The notes beneath the pieces are model-generated. The model did not search any database, was not told the DNA's origin, and saw only the letters and a program-made list of their open reading frames with translations. Below are positions 1 to 10,043 of a stretch of 64,000 nucleotides of DNA, one piece after another. Positions within the stretch are counted from its first letter, which is position 1, and each line of letters starts with the position of its first letter. The DNA comes from Rhodanobacteraceae bacterium (lineage in GTDB: Bacteria; Pseudomonadota; Gammaproteobacteria; Xanthomonadales; Rhodanobacteraceae). Both the position numbers and the translations under genes were made by a program. The stretch covers positions 26,637 through 90,636 of the forward strand of contig JAACZU010000015.1 of assembly GCA_009996615.1 (NCBI GenBank), in the 5' to 3' direction.

Positions 1-1188
1 GGCGAGCTCTACGTCGGCCAGCACGCGCGCGACAACGGCGCGGTCGAGTTCGCGCTCGCCTGGCTGCCGGAAGGCGAGCTGACGCAGGAAAGCTACGTCA
101 ACCTGATCCCGACCGCGCAGGGCGGCACGCACGTGAACGGCCTGCGCTCGGGCCTGACCAACGCGCTGCGCGAGTTCTGCGAGTTCCGCAACCTGCTGCC
201 GCGCGGCGTCAAGCTCGCGCCGGAGGACGTGTGGGACCGGCTCAGCTTCGTCTTGTCCTTGAAGATGCAGGACCCGCAGTTCTCCGGCCAGACCAAGGAG
301 CGCCTGTCCTCGCGCGACGCCGCCGGCTTCGTCGAAAACGCGGTGCACGACGGCTTCTCGCTGTACCTGAACCAGCACGTCGAGATCGGCGAGCGCATCG
401 CGCAGCTCGCGATCGAGCGCGCGGCGCTGCGGCTGAAGGCCGAGAAGCAGATCGTGCGCAAGAAGGTCACGCAGGGCCCGGCGCTGCCCGGCAAGCTCGC
501 CGACTGCGCCTCCAGCGACCTGTCGCGCACCGAACTGTTCCTGGTCGAAGGCGACTCCGCCGGCGGCTCCGCGCGGCAGGCGCGCGACAAGGACTTCCAG
601 GCGATCCTGCCGCTGCGCGGCAAGATCCTGAACACCTGGGAAGTCGAGTCCGGCCAGGTTTTGTCCTCGCAGGAAGTGCACGACCTCGCGGTCGCGATCG
701 GCTGCGATCCGGGCAAGGACGACCTCTCGGGCCTGCGCTACGGCAAGGTCGTGATCCTCGCCGATGCCGACTCCGACGGCCTGCACATCGCGACCTTGCT
801 GTCGGCGCTGTTCCTCAAGCACTTCCCCAAGCTCGTGCGCGACGGCCACGTGTTCGTCGCGATGCCGCCGCTGTTCCGCGTCGACGTCGGCAAGCAGGTG
901 TTCTACTGCCTCGACGAATCCGAGCGCGACGCGATGCTCGAGAAGATCGAGCGCGAGAAGATCCGCGGCGCGGTCAGCGTCACGCGCTTCAAGGGCCTGG
1001 GCGAGATGAACCCGAGCCAATTGCGCGAATCGACCATCCACCCCGACACGCGCCGCCTGGTCCAGCTCACCGTCGAGGCCGACGACGGCACCAGCAAGGT
1101 CATGGACATGCTGCTGTCGAAGAAGCGCGCGGCCGACCGCAAGGAGTGGCTGGAGACCAAGGGCGATCTGGCGTCGCTGGAAGTCTGA
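1..1188 (+). CDS. parE: DNA topoisomerase IV subunit B, C-terminal part (start lies before the window)
   Basis: The reading frame is open from base 1 and ends in TGA at 1186-1188, so about 395 residues of a roughly 630-residue protein are present. ParE is the ATPase and TOPRIM subunit of topoisomerase IV, which separates daughter chromosomes together with ParC. The TOPRIM signatures are visible as LVEGDSAGGSA (from about 541) and LADADSDGLHI (from about 757), and LPLRGKILNTWEV fits ParE better than GyrB. The C-terminal tail after GLGEMNPSQL is short, as in the topoisomerase IV branch. The ATP-binding GHKL domain is outside the window. Confidence 0.96.
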   Translation, partial: GELYVGQHARDNGAVEFALAWLPEGELTQESYVNLIPTAQGGTHVNGLRSGLTNALREFCEFRNLLPRGVKLAPEDVWDRLSFVLSLKMQDPQFSGQTKERLSSRDAAGFVENAVHDGFSLYLNQHVEIGERIAQLAIERAALRLKAEKQIVRKKVTQGPALPGKLADCASSDLSRTELFLVEGDSAGGSARQARDKDFQAILPLRGKILNTWEVESGQVLSSQEVHDLAVAIGCDPGKDDLSGLRYGKVVILADADSDGLHIATLLSALFLKHFPKLVRDGHVFVAMPPLFRVDVGKQVFYCLDESERDAMLEKIEREKIRGAVSVTRFKGLGEMNPSQLRESTIHPDTRRLVQLTVEADDGTSKVMDMLLSKKRAADRKEWLETKGDLASLEV

Positions 1189-1330
1189 TTGGCCGCAAGT
1201 TCCAGCATCCGGCCAGCGCCCACGCACGCGGCATGACGGTCGCGTAGGCTGGGTGCGCTTGCGCGACCGGCGCCTCGCCGCACCCTTTGACACGACCGGC
1301 GCATCGGCTATGGTCCCACCTCGGGGACGC

Positions 1331-1337
1331 GGGAGGG
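1331..1337 (+). promoter_or_regulatory. Ribosome binding site deciding the helicase start
   Basis: GGGAGGG lies 8 bases before GTG at 1346. No comparable site precedes the in-frame ATGs at 1253 and 1310, so the GTG is preferred. Confidence 0.6.
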
Positions 1338-1345
1338 ATCCGGGC

Positions 1346-3214
1346 GTGGCACGACTCATTCCGACGCGCAACAGCTGCCTGCCGCGCATGACGCCGGGCG
1401 AGCGGCGCTTTGCCGAGCGGCTTGAGGACAAGCTCGAGGACGACTACCTGCTTTGGTACGACGTGCCGCTTGGGCCGAAGCAGCAGCGCCCGGATTTCGT
1501 GGTCCTGCATCCGCGCCGCGGCCTGCTCGTGCTCGAGGTCAAGGACTGGAAGGAGGACACGATCCGCGAGGCGGACCGGATGCAGTTCGCGCTGCTGACC
1601 GCGCGCGGGCTCGTGCGCGAACCCAATCCGCTGGCCAAGGCACGCCTGTACGCGCAGGAGGTCAAGCAGGTGCTGGAGCGCGACCCAGCGCTGCGCCATC
1701 CTGACACCAGCCCGCATGCCGGCAAGCTGCTGATGCCGTGGGCGCACGGCGTGGTGTTCACCAACCTCACGCGCAAGCGCTTCGAGGCCGGCGGCCTCGG
1801 CGACATCATCCCGCCGCATCTGGCGATCTGCCAGGACGAGATGCTCGATTCGGTCGACGCGGAGGCGTTCCAGGAACGGCTGTGGGCGATGTTCCCGCAC
1901 GTGTTCCCGACCGCGCTGACGCTGCCGCAGATCGACCGCGTGCGCTGGCACTTGTTTCCGGAAATCCGCGTCGAGGCCGGCGACGGCCAGTTCGGCCTGT
2001 TCGGCGCGACCGATGCACCTGCGCAGCCGCTCGAAGTCCCCGACCTGATCAAGGTCATGGACGCGCAGCAGGAGCAGCTCGCGCGCTCGCTCGGCGACGA
2101 GCACCGCATCATCCACGGCGTGGCCGGCTCCGGCAAGACGATGATCCTCGGCTTCCGCGCGATGCACCTGGCGCGCGCGCTGTCCAAGCCGATCCTCGTG
2201 CTGTGCTTCAACCGCACGCTGGCCGCGCGGCTGGAACAACTGCTCGGCGAACGCGGGCTCGCCGAGCAGGTGCAGGTCTACAACTTCCACCGCTGGTGCC
2301 GCATGATGCTGGTCGCCTACCACGTGCCGCTGCCGCCGGACGGCGCCGGCTTCATCGACGCACTCGCACCGGCAGTGATCGACGCGGTCGAGCGCGGCCG
2401 CATCCCGCGCTTCCAGTACGGTGCGGTGCTGATCGACGAAGGCCATGACTTCGAGCCGGACTGGTACCGGCTGATCGTGCAGATGGTCGATCCGTCGACG
2501 AATTCGCTGCTCGTGCTCTACGACGACGCACAGAACATCTACGGCAAGGCGACGCGCCGCAAGGTGAGCTGGAAGAGCCTGGGCGTGCAGGCGCAGGGCC
2601 GCACCACGATCCTGAAACTCAACTACCGCAACACGCTGGAGATCCTCTCGGTCGCGCGCCGCTTCGCCGCCGAACTGCTGGCGGAACGCTCCGACGACGA
2701 CGACGGCGTGCCGCTGCTCGCGCCGGAAAGCGCCGGCCGGCGCGGCGCGCTGCCGGAGCTGATTCGCGTCGCGCACGCCGCCGCGGAGGCCACGGCGATC
2801 GTGCGCCGCATCGTCGAGGAGCACGCGCGCGGCCGCCCGCTGCGCGAGATCGCGGTGATCCATCGCCACCGCTGGCAGGGCGATGCGCTGCACCGCGCGC
2901 TCGAACGCGCCGGCCTGCCCTGCTGCGTCGCCGACGATCGCGGCGGCAAGGATTCCCTGTTCCGCGGCGATGGCGTCAAGCTGGTCACGATGCACTCGAG
3001 CAAGGGACTGGAGTTCCCGCTCGTGCTGATTCCCGGCCTCGGCCAGCTGCCGGCGCCGGACGAGGACGAAGCCGCCGCCGCGCGCCTGCTCTACGTTGCG
3101 ATGACCCGCGCGACCGAGCGCCTGGTGCTGGTCCACCACAATGACTCGGTGTTCAGCGCGCGCATCCGCGCCTCGATCAACGAGGTGCAGGCGCAGCTCG
3201 GCGCGGCCGCGTAG
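1346..3214 (+). CDS. NERD nuclease-domain / superfamily I (UvrD-like) DNA helicase
   Basis: About 622 residues from the GTG start. Residues ~10-140 resemble a nuclease-related (NERD) domain, with PDFVVLHP and LVLEVKDW containing the acidic/lysine residues expected of that fold. The helicase part has a Walker A site GVAGSGKT near residue 258, a Walker B LIDEGHDF near 361, the KLNYRNT motif, MHSSKGLEFP near 549 and VAMTRATERL near 584. Such proteins are predicted ATP-dependent DNA helicases with an attached nuclease domain, acting on DNA in the cytoplasm in repair or in processing of foreign DNA; the exact role is not known. It is downstream of parE on the same strand and convergent with the next gene. 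Frames 5' of the GTG are probably untranslated. Confidence 0.82.
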   Translation: MARLIPTRNSCLPRMTPGERRFAERLEDKLEDDYLLWYDVPLGPKQQRPDFVVLHPRRGLLVLEVKDWKEDTIREADRMQFALLTARGLVREPNPLAKARLYAQEVKQVLERDPALRHPDTSPHAGKLLMPWAHGVVFTNLTRKRFEAGGLGDIIPPHLAICQDEMLDSVDAEAFQERLWAMFPHVFPTALTLPQIDRVRWHLFPEIRVEAGDGQFGLFGATDAPAQPLEVPDLIKVMDAQQEQLARSLGDEHRIIHGVAGSGKTMILGFRAMHLARALSKPILVLCFNRTLAARLEQLLGERGLAEQVQVYNFHRWCRMMLVAYHVPLPPDGAGFIDALAPAVIDAVERGRIPRFQYGAVLIDEGHDFEPDWYRLIVQMVDPSTNSLLVLYDDAQNIYGKATRRKVSWKSLGVQAQGRTTILKLNYRNTLEILSVARRFAAELLAERSDDDDGVPLLAPESAGRRGALPELIRVAHAAAEATAIVRRIVEEHARGRPLREIAVIHRHRWQGDALHRALERAGLPCCVADDRGGKDSLFRGDGVKLVTMHSSKGLEFPLVLIPGLGQLPAPDEDEAAAARLLYVAMTRATERLVLVHHNDSVFSARIRASINEVQAQLGAAA

Positions 3215-3265
3215 CGCGGGCCCGCGGCGTCACGGCGTGGAGCCTCCGTGCCCCGCGTGCGCGCC

Positions 3266-4219
3266 TCAGCCGCCGCGCACCATCTCGACGATCTTCGCGG
3301 TATCGAGCGTGCGCGCCTGCTCCTGCATCTGCGGCAGGTAGCGGCCCTGCAGGCCCTTCGCGTCGGCCAGCATCTGCTGGAACGTGTCGCGCAGCATCTG
3401 CGCCGACAGCACGCGGCCGCCGGCGTAGTAGCGCTGCGCGACGTGGCCGAGTGCCCAGGTGCTCGCAAAGCTCATACCGGAGCTGACCGCCTGGCGGCCG
3501 AGGCCGCCGAGCAGGCCGCCGCCGATCGCGCCGAGCAGGCCGCCGAGCAGCTTGCGCCCGGCCTGTTCGAGATATTGCGAGGCCAGGCCGACGCCGGCGG
3601 TGGCGAGAAAATCCTTGACGTGGCCGGCGTCGAGCTCGTAGCCGTAGGACTTGCCGATGCGATAGACCAGGCGCATCTGCAGCGGGATGATCGCCATCGT
3701 CGACAGCGACTCGGGCAGCAGTTCCAGCGCGCCGTTGAGGATCGCGGCGTCGAGGATGGTCTTATCCATCTCCGCCTCGCTCAGCGTCGAGGCGGCGGCG
3801 ACCACCGGGCCGGGCGAGACGGCCGGATCGAACGGCTCGGCCAGCGGCGTCGCGGCGAGTGCCTCGGCGCGTTCGCGGTGCGCCTGGCCGACGGAGGCGT
3901 CGAGCCCGAGCGCCGCCTGCAGGTTGGACAGGAACAGGCATTCCTCCGCCGACTGCACGCCGTCGGCCGTGCACACGCATACCGCCATCTCGTAGGCCAG
4001 CGCCTTCGCCTGCGGGCTGGCGAGGTCGCGCACGGCGTCGGCCAGGCTGACGCGCTGCAGCAAAACGTCCTGGTACAGCGCGGCGAGGTCGACGCCCGCC
4101 TCGTCGCCAAGGCCCTGCGCGATGCGGCGGATTTCCTCGCGCTCGCGCTCGTCGCTGCCGTCGGCGAACGCGGCCATGATGCAGATGCTGAGGATGGAAC
4201 GGTGTTCCTGCTCGGTCAT
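3266..4219 (-). CDS. TerB-like and DUF697 domain protein
   Basis: 317 residues from ATG at 4219, which has GGAG 8 bases upstream; a longer frame runs to 4471 but overlaps the divergent gene. The N-terminal ~120 residues are all-helical and acidic, resembling the TerB domain of tellurite-resistance proteins (SICIMAAFADGS near the start and AVCVCTADGV as the internal echo). The C-terminal half (GKSYGYELDAGHVKDFL, then a Gly-rich helical hairpin GGLLGAIGGGLLGGLG and YYAGGRVLS) fits the DUF697/YcjF family, which often sits at membranes. The biochemical role is unknown. It starts about 90 bases from the divergent MFS gene and may share a regulatory region with it. Confidence 0.75.
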   Translation of the reverse strand: MTEQEHRSILSICIMAAFADGSDEREREEIRRIAQGLGDEAGVDLAALYQDVLLQRVSLADAVRDLASPQAKALAYEMAVCVCTADGVQSAEECLFLSNLQAALGLDASVGQAHRERAEALAATPLAEPFDPAVSPGPVVAAASTLSEAEMDKTILDAAILNGALELLPESLSTMAIIPLQMRLVYRIGKSYGYELDAGHVKDFLATAGVGLASQYLEQAGRKLLGGLLGAIGGGLLGGLGRQAVSSGMSFASTWALGHVAQRYYAGGRVLSAQMLRDTFQQMLADAKGLQGRYLPQMQEQARTLDTAKIVEMVRGG

Positions 4220-4307
4220 GCGGAATCTCCGTAAGGGGCCGGTGGCGCGGATTGGACCCCGACCATTGGCACTGCAGCGCAACAAACGCACGCCGCATAA
4301 TGTCCGC

Positions 4308-5594
4308 ATGCACACACGAGTGTCCAATCCTTCGATGCAGGCCCCCACCGCTTCCCACGCCGCCGCCGATGCGCCGGTCACGCCGCCCGAACCGATCGAC
4401 ACGCCGGCGCAGGCCGCCGCACGCACCGCGTTCCCGATCCTGCTGATGCTGAGCACCTGCCACCTGCTCAACGACCTGATCCAGTCGCTGCTGCCGGCGA
4501 TCTATCCGCTGCTGAAGGCCAACTTCGCGCTCGATTTCGGGCAGATCGGCCTGATCACGCTGACGTTCCAGCTCACCGCCTCGCTGCTGCAGCCGTTCGT
4601 CGGTATCTATACCGACCGCCGCCCGCTGCCGTATTCGCTGGCCATCGGCATGGGCTGCACGCTGAGCGGGCTGCTGCTGCTGTCGCAGGCGTCGACGTTC
4701 CCGATGCTGCTGCTCGCCGCCGCGCTGGTCGGTTCGGGTTCGTCGGTGTTCCATCCCGAATCCTCGCGCGTCGCGCGCATGGCCTCGGGCGGCCGACACG
4801 GCCTGGCGCAGTCGCTGTTCCAGGTCGGCGGCAACATCGGCTCGGCGACCGGGCCATTGCTCGCCGCGTTCATCGTGATGCCGCGCGGCCAGGGCAGCGT
4901 GGCGTGGTTCGCGATCGCGGCGCTGGTCGCGATCGCGCTGCTGACGCGCATCGGCGGCTGGTATCGCGCGCAGGTGCCGGCGCATCGCGCCGCGCACGCG
5001 GGCGCGCGCCGCTCACCGCTGCCGCGCCGCACGATCTACGTCACGATGGCAATCCTCGGCGCGCTGATCTTCTCGAAGTATTTCTACCTCGCCAGCCTGT
5101 CGAGCTACTACACGTTCTACCTGATGCAGAAGTTCGGGCTGGACGCGCAGGCCGCGCAGCTGCGCCTGTTCGTGTTCCTCGGCGCGGTCGCCGCCGGCAC
5201 GCTGCTCGGCGGCCCGCTCGGCGACCGCATCGGCCGCCGCTACGTGATCTGGGGCTCGATCCTCGGCGTGCTGCCGTTCACGCTGCTGCTGCCGCACGCG
5301 GACCTGTTCTGGACCACGCTGCTGACCGTCGTGATCGGCCTCGTGCTCGCCTCGGCCTTCTCCGCAATCATCGTCTACGCGCAGGAACTGGTGCCCGGCC
5401 GCACCGGCGTCATCGCCGGCCTGTTCTTCGGCTTCGCGTTTGGCATGGGCGGCATCGGCGCGGCCGTGCTCGGCCGCCTCGCCGACCACATCGGCATCGA
5501 GGCCGTGTACGGCATCTGCGCCTGGCTGCCGGCGATCGGCCTGCTGGCCTGGCTGCTGCCGACGCCGCCGGAGGCGCGCCGGCCGGCGCACTGA
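4308..5594 (+). CDS. MFS transporter, fosmidomycin-resistance (Fsr) type
   Basis: 428 residues from ATG 4308; a second in-frame ATG lies at 4336 and the frame is open further upstream, so the start is provisional. After a ~40-residue Pro/Ala-rich N-terminus there are about 12 hydrophobic segments. Family hallmarks include HLLNDLIQSLLPAIYPLLK in the first helix, YTDRRPLP in the loop after helix 2, FHPESSRVAR, and GPLGDRIGRRY at the start of the second half. Fsr proteins are inner-membrane proton-driven exporters of small drugs such as fosmidomycin; the natural substrate here cannot be told from sequence. A CATAAT box ends only 6 bases before the ATG, so a very short leader is possible. Confidence 0.88.
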   Translation: MHTRVSNPSMQAPTASHAAADAPVTPPEPIDTPAQAAARTAFPILLMLSTCHLLNDLIQSLLPAIYPLLKANFALDFGQIGLITLTFQLTASLLQPFVGIYTDRRPLPYSLAIGMGCTLSGLLLLSQASTFPMLLLAAALVGSGSSVFHPESSRVARMASGGRHGLAQSLFQVGGNIGSATGPLLAAFIVMPRGQGSVAWFAIAALVAIALLTRIGGWYRAQVPAHRAAHAGARRSPLPRRTIYVTMAILGALIFSKYFYLASLSSYYTFYLMQKFGLDAQAAQLRLFVFLGAVAAGTLLGGPLGDRIGRRYVIWGSILGVLPFTLLLPHADLFWTTLLTVVIGLVLASAFSAIIVYAQELVPGRTGVIAGLFFGFAFGMGGIGAAVLGRLADHIGIEAVYGICAWLPAIGLLAWLLPTPPEARRPAH

Positions 5595-5632
5595 TTGCGG
5601 CCGAGTCCGCGGGAATCGGGAGCGCCCCAAAC

Positions 5633-5661
5633 AAAAAACCCCGGGCGCCGCGCGCCCGGGG
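5633..5661 (-). terminator. Rho-independent terminator of the His-tailed secreted protein gene
   Basis: A perfect 10-bp GC stem, CCCCGGGCGC with its complement, surrounds a 3-base loop at 5639-5661. Read on the minus strand it is followed by TTTTTT. It lies 24 bases past the stop at 5685 and between two convergent genes. Confidence 0.88.
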
Positions 5662-5684
5662 TTCGATGACTGCCTGGTGTGGCC

Positions 5685-6032
5685 TTACTCGCCGTGCTTG
5701 GCGGCCTCGGGCTTGGCTTCGCTGTGCTTGTGATGCTTCTTGTGATGCTTGGCGGTCTCGCCGGTCGCTGCCTTTTCGCTGCTGGCCGTCGCCGCAGCGG
5801 CCTTCGGCGCGGCCTCGGCCTTCATCGCCGGCGTGGTGGCCGCAGGCGTGGTCGCGGCGGGCTTGGCCGCCTCGGCCTTCGCTGCCTCGGTCGCGGTGGC
5901 GGCCTGGGTCATGGCCTGCTTTGCAGCCGGCTTTGCCACCTCGGTGGCCTGGGTCGGCGCGGCGGGATCGGCCGCGAACGCGTTCACGACGAAGGCGCCG
6001 GCGACGAGGGCGCTGAGGATGGACATACGCAT
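5685..6032 (-). CDS. Small secreted Ala/Lys-rich protein with a His-rich tail
   Basis: 115 residues with a clear signal peptide (MRMSILSALVAGAFVVNAFAA) and probable cleavage near residue 21. The mature part is low complexity: Ala, Thr, Lys, Glu and Pro with several near-repeats of AAKAEAAKPAA type. It ends in a basic, His-rich segment KHHKKHHKHSEAK. The composition recalls acid-shock (Asr-like) proteins and metal-binding tails, but no family is recognised. It has its own strong terminator and stands as a single-gene unit. GGAGATGC precedes the ATG as a plausible ribosome binding site. Periplasmic stress buffering or metal binding is inference only. Confidence 0.7.
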   Translation of the reverse strand: MRMSILSALVAGAFVVNAFAADPAAPTQATEVAKPAAKQAMTQAATATEAAKAEAAKPAATTPAATTPAMKAEAAPKAAAATASSEKAATGETAKHHKKHHKHSEAKPEAAKHGE

Positions 6033-6220
6033 GGAGCATCTCCTGGGGCTGGGTCCGCGCGCGCCGGGACGTCTCGTCCGCTACGGCTTGCGCGTGCCGC
6101 ACACGCTAGGCGCGCCGAGGCAACTGCAACCTGAATGGAAAAAGTGCCTTTTAGCGCGCGTTTAGCCTTTGAGGGCTGAGGGCGGGATGCCGCGCGAGGC
6201 ACACTGACGTTGCGGGCGCG

Positions 6221-6336
6221 CGGTGGGACTCGCCGCTGCGCGGCAGCGGCCCACCCTACAGAAGCGATGGCGCGAGGCCCACCGGCGTTGCGCATGGCGG
6301 TGGGACTCGCCGCTGCGCGGCTGCGGCCCACCCTAC
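6221..6336. repeat. Two GTAGGGTGGG-family inverted-repeat elements in direct tandem
   Basis: Copies at 6221-6260 and 6298-6336, each GGTGGGACTCGCCGCTGCGCGG followed within a few bases by GGCCCACCCTAC. Each folds into a stem with a GC-rich head. The same family recurs at 46146, 47871, 51103 and 58143. Confidence 0.8.
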
Positions 6337-6338
6337 AT

Positions 6339-6412
6339 GCATCGCGCCTTCCGGCGCTCCCACAGAAGCAACGCAGCGCCGCTCTTGGTGGGAGCGGCGG
6401 CAGCCGCGATGC
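6339..6412. repeat. REP-like doublet, GTGGGAGCGG family
   Basis: A GCATCGCG...GCTCCCAC half at 6339-6363 faces a GTGGGAGCGG...CGCGATGC half at 6388-6412, so the two halves point outward compared with most doublets of this family in the window. Confidence 0.78.
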
Positions 6413-6453
6413 GTTTTTGCCCGGCAGATCCGGGCCGGCCGCAGCACGCGCCC

Positions 6454-6510
6454 CCTCTCGTTTCTCACTTCTCGTTTCTCACTTCTCGTTTCTCGTTTCT
6501 CGCTCCTCGC
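6454..6510. repeat. Short pyrimidine-rich tandem repeat (TTCTCGTTTCTCAC units)
   Basis: About three 13-14 base units of the TTCTCGTTTCTC type followed by degenerate copies. The tract ends only a few bases from the stop codon (6515) of the flavin oxidoreductase gene. Confidence 0.75.
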
Positions 6511-6514
6511 ACTC

Positions 6515-7669
<1,155 letters not shown>

Positions 7670-7784
7670 TCATACGGCTTCGAACACCGGGCAGGCGACA
7701 TCGCGCAAGCGCACGCCAACCTTGACGCAGGCTTAACAACGACTGTGATGCAGTGCGCGCTCGTGCCCGACTGGAGGACACTCC

Positions 7785-8390
7785 ATGTTGCCACCCGATC
7801 TCGACGTGACGCGCAGTTGCCGTGCCTACATGGCAAGCATGCTCGCCGAAGGCGCGCAGGGACCCGAGCGCATCCACGCAGGCCTGAGCGACGCGCTGTG
7901 GTATTCGCCCAAGGACCGTCGCGCGTTGCGCGCGCTGTGCGATGCGCGCCCGCGCGAGTTCACGCGCTGGCTGTTCGAGCGCGAACGCGACGGCCACTAC
8001 TCCGGCCTGATCATGGTCTGGCCGGCCGGCTACTCGACGCCGGTGCACGACCATGCCGGCCTGTGGGGCATCGAGCTGGTGCTGCAGGGCGCGCTCGGCG
8101 TCGAGGACTATGAACTGGTGGCCGACACCGACGGCGTGCTGCAACCACATTTCGTCGGCACCACGCTGCTCGAGGAAGGCGAGTCGTGCATGTTCCGCGG
8201 CACCGCCGGCCACGCGCACCGCTGCACGAACCTGTCGGCGCGGCGCCCGGCGGTCACGCTGCACCTCTACGGCGGCCTGCTCGAGGCCTACCGCAACTTC
8301 GAGCCCGCGCGCGGCGGCCGCTATGCGATCGAGCCGACCATCGCGCGCATCGACGGCGGCCTCGGTCCGGCACGCCTGCGCAGCGCTTAG
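7785..8390 (+). CDS. Cysteine dioxygenase type I family protein
   Basis: 201 residues; ATG 7785 has GGAGG 7 bases upstream. It is a cupin-fold non-haem iron enzyme that oxidises the thiol of cysteine, or of 3-mercaptopropionate in some bacterial members, to a sulfinate. The iron ligands appear as VHDH at about residues 86-89 and the His of GHAHRCTN near 143, matching the spacing of the three-His site. WGIELVLQG follows the first pair as in the family. Which thiol is used cannot be decided from sequence. It stands alone between divergent and unrelated genes. Confidence 0.88.
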   Translation: MLPPDLDVTRSCRAYMASMLAEGAQGPERIHAGLSDALWYSPKDRRALRALCDARPREFTRWLFERERDGHYSGLIMVWPAGYSTPVHDHAGLWGIELVLQGALGVEDYELVADTDGVLQPHFVGTTLLEEGESCMFRGTAGHAHRCTNLSARRPAVTLHLYGGLLEAYRNFEPARGGRYAIEPTIARIDGGLGPARLRSA

Positions 8391-8498
8391 CAATCCGCCT
8401 CCGCCAACGGCCCGCCGCGGGCGCGGGCCGCGTGGGCAATAGGCACTGTCATCCAGTTCGGCGACCATACGGGCTTTGATGTGCCCGGAACTTCGCCC

Positions 8499-9710
8499 AT
8501 GCGCCTGCGCGCCCTGCTGCTCCTCCTCGTCCTTGCCGTCCTCGCCGGCTGCGCCGCGACCACGCCGCGCGAAACGGCGCGTGGCCCGCTGATCCTCGTC
8601 TCGATCGACGGCTTCCGCGCCGACTACCTCGACCGCCACGAAACGCCGACGCTGGCCGCGCTGGCCGCCGCCGGCGTGCGCGCCGAGGCGCTCAAGCCAG
8701 CCTTCCCGACGCTGACCTTCCCGAACCACTACACGATCGTGACCGGGCTGTACCCGGACCATCACGGCATCATCAACAACCGCATGGTCGACCCCGCGAG
8801 TGGCATGCGCTTCGTCTACAAGGACGCGACGACCACGGCCGATCCGGCCTGGTGGGGCGGCGAGCCGATCTGGGTCGGCGCCGAGAAGCAGGGCGTGCGC
8901 ACGGCGACGATGTTCTGGCCCGGCTCGGACGTCGCGATCGGCGGCGTGCGGCCGAGCCGCTGGCTGCCGTTCAACGGCAAGCTGACGCCGGACCAGCGCG
9001 TCGACCAGGTCCTCGCCTGGCTCGACGAGCCCAGGCGCGCGGCGTTCGTCACGCTCTACTTCGACCAGGTCGACCACGCCGGCCACGAGACCGGCCCGGA
9101 CTCGCCGGAAGTCGACGATGCGCTGCGCGCGGTCGACGCCGCGCTGGCACGGCTGGTCGACGGCCTGAAGGCGCGCGGCCTGTACGCGCAGACCAACCTC
9201 GTCATCGTGTCCGACCACGGCCAGGCCGCGGCCACGCCGGACAAGCGCACCTACCTCGACGACCTCGTGCCGGCCAACGACGCCGACTTCGTCAATCTCG
9301 GCATCCTCGCCGGCATCGCGCCGCGCGCGGGCAAGACCGCGCAGGTCGAGCGCGCGCTGCTCGTGCCGCATCCGCACATGCAGTGCTGGCGCAAATCGGA
9401 ACTGCCCGCGCGCCTGCACTACGGCAGCAACCCGCGCATCCCGCCGCTGCTCTGCCTCGCCGAGGACGGCGGCACGATCACCACGCGCGGCTACAAGGGC
9501 TGGTACTCGGCCGGCGAGCACGGCTACGACAACGACGATCCGGCCATGCGCGCACTGTTCGTCGCGCACGGCCCGGCGTTCCGCCGCGGCCTGGTCGTGT
9601 CCGAGTTCCCCAACGTCGACATCTACCCGCTGCTCGCGCACCTGTTGCGCATCCAGCCGGCCGCCAACGACGGCGACTATGCGACGGTCGCGGGCATGCT
9701 CAAGAAGTAA
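8499..9710 (+). CDS. Secreted lipoprotein of the nucleotide pyrophosphatase/phosphodiesterase (NPP) family
   Basis: About 403 residues from ATG 8499. The upstream in-frame GTG at 8481 would put six residues before a lipoprotein signal and is less likely. The lipobox VLAGC puts the lipidated Cys at residue 18. The alkaline-phosphatase fold is shown by SIDGFRADY (first metal Asp), TLTFPNHYTIVTG with the nucleophilic Thr, DQVDHAGHE, SDHGQA and GEHGYDN (metal His/Asp residues). These enzymes cleave phosphodiester or pyrophosphate bonds of nucleotides or phospholipid head groups. An envelope phosphate or nucleotide scavenging role is likely but the substrate is unknown. Confidence 0.9.
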   Translation: MRLRALLLLLVLAVLAGCAATTPRETARGPLILVSIDGFRADYLDRHETPTLAALAAAGVRAEALKPAFPTLTFPNHYTIVTGLYPDHHGIINNRMVDPASGMRFVYKDATTTADPAWWGGEPIWVGAEKQGVRTATMFWPGSDVAIGGVRPSRWLPFNGKLTPDQRVDQVLAWLDEPRRAAFVTLYFDQVDHAGHETGPDSPEVDDALRAVDAALARLVDGLKARGLYAQTNLVIVSDHGQAAATPDKRTYLDDLVPANDADFVNLGILAGIAPRAGKTAQVERALLVPHPHMQCWRKSELPARLHYGSNPRIPPLLCLAEDGGTITTRGYKGWYSAGEHGYDNDDPAMRALFVAHGPAFRRGLVVSEFPNVDIYPLLAHLLRIQPAANDGDYATVAGMLKK

Positions 9711-10043
9711 CCGCCACGACGTTGCGGGTCGATCGACGAGACCGCCGTGCAGGAGCGGCGCATGGCGGCCCGTGGGAGCGGCGGAAGCCGCGATGCCTTT
9801 GCAAGCAAGAGCATCGCGCCTGCCGGCGCTCCCACAGTGGCGCTCTGGTCAGTGGGAGCGCCGGCAGCCGCGATGCTCTCCCGCGAGCGGGCGAATCCCT
9901 CCCTGCGCCTGCGCCACGCCGCATGCGCCTCGCCGTGGCACACGCACGCTCTGGCGCATGCGCCACGACGAGATGACTTCCGGGCCATTTCGCACCTCGC
10001 GCACGCGCCCACGATCGGCGCGAATTCCGCTCGAGAGCCCGTG
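9711..10043. other. Gene-free stretch with REP-like elements
   Basis: 333 bases between two plus-strand genes. Apart from the REP cluster at 9772-9877 nothing is recognised; the frame in phase with the RidA gene has no family features before 10044. Confidence 0.6.
9772..9877. repeat. REP-like elements, GTGGGAGCGG family (doublet plus one)
   Basis: GTGGGAGCGGCGGAAGCCGC at 9772 pairs with GCGCCTGCCGGCGCTCCCAC ending at 9835. A third forward copy begins at 9852. Each can form a GC-rich hairpin. Confidence 0.85.

Larger units (their letters stand above)
6033..6514. other. Gene-free stretch filled with repeats
   Basis: 482 bases between two minus-strand genes. It holds two GTAGGGTGGG-family elements (6221-6260 and 6298-6336), a REP-like pair (6339-6412) and a pyrimidine-rich tandem repeat (6454-6510), all listed separately. 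No coding region is convincing. Confidence 0.7.

Noticed and set aside
1100..3139. A 679-residue minus-strand frame opposite the NERD helicase
   Set aside because: It lies antisense to intact helicase motifs and crosses the end of parE.
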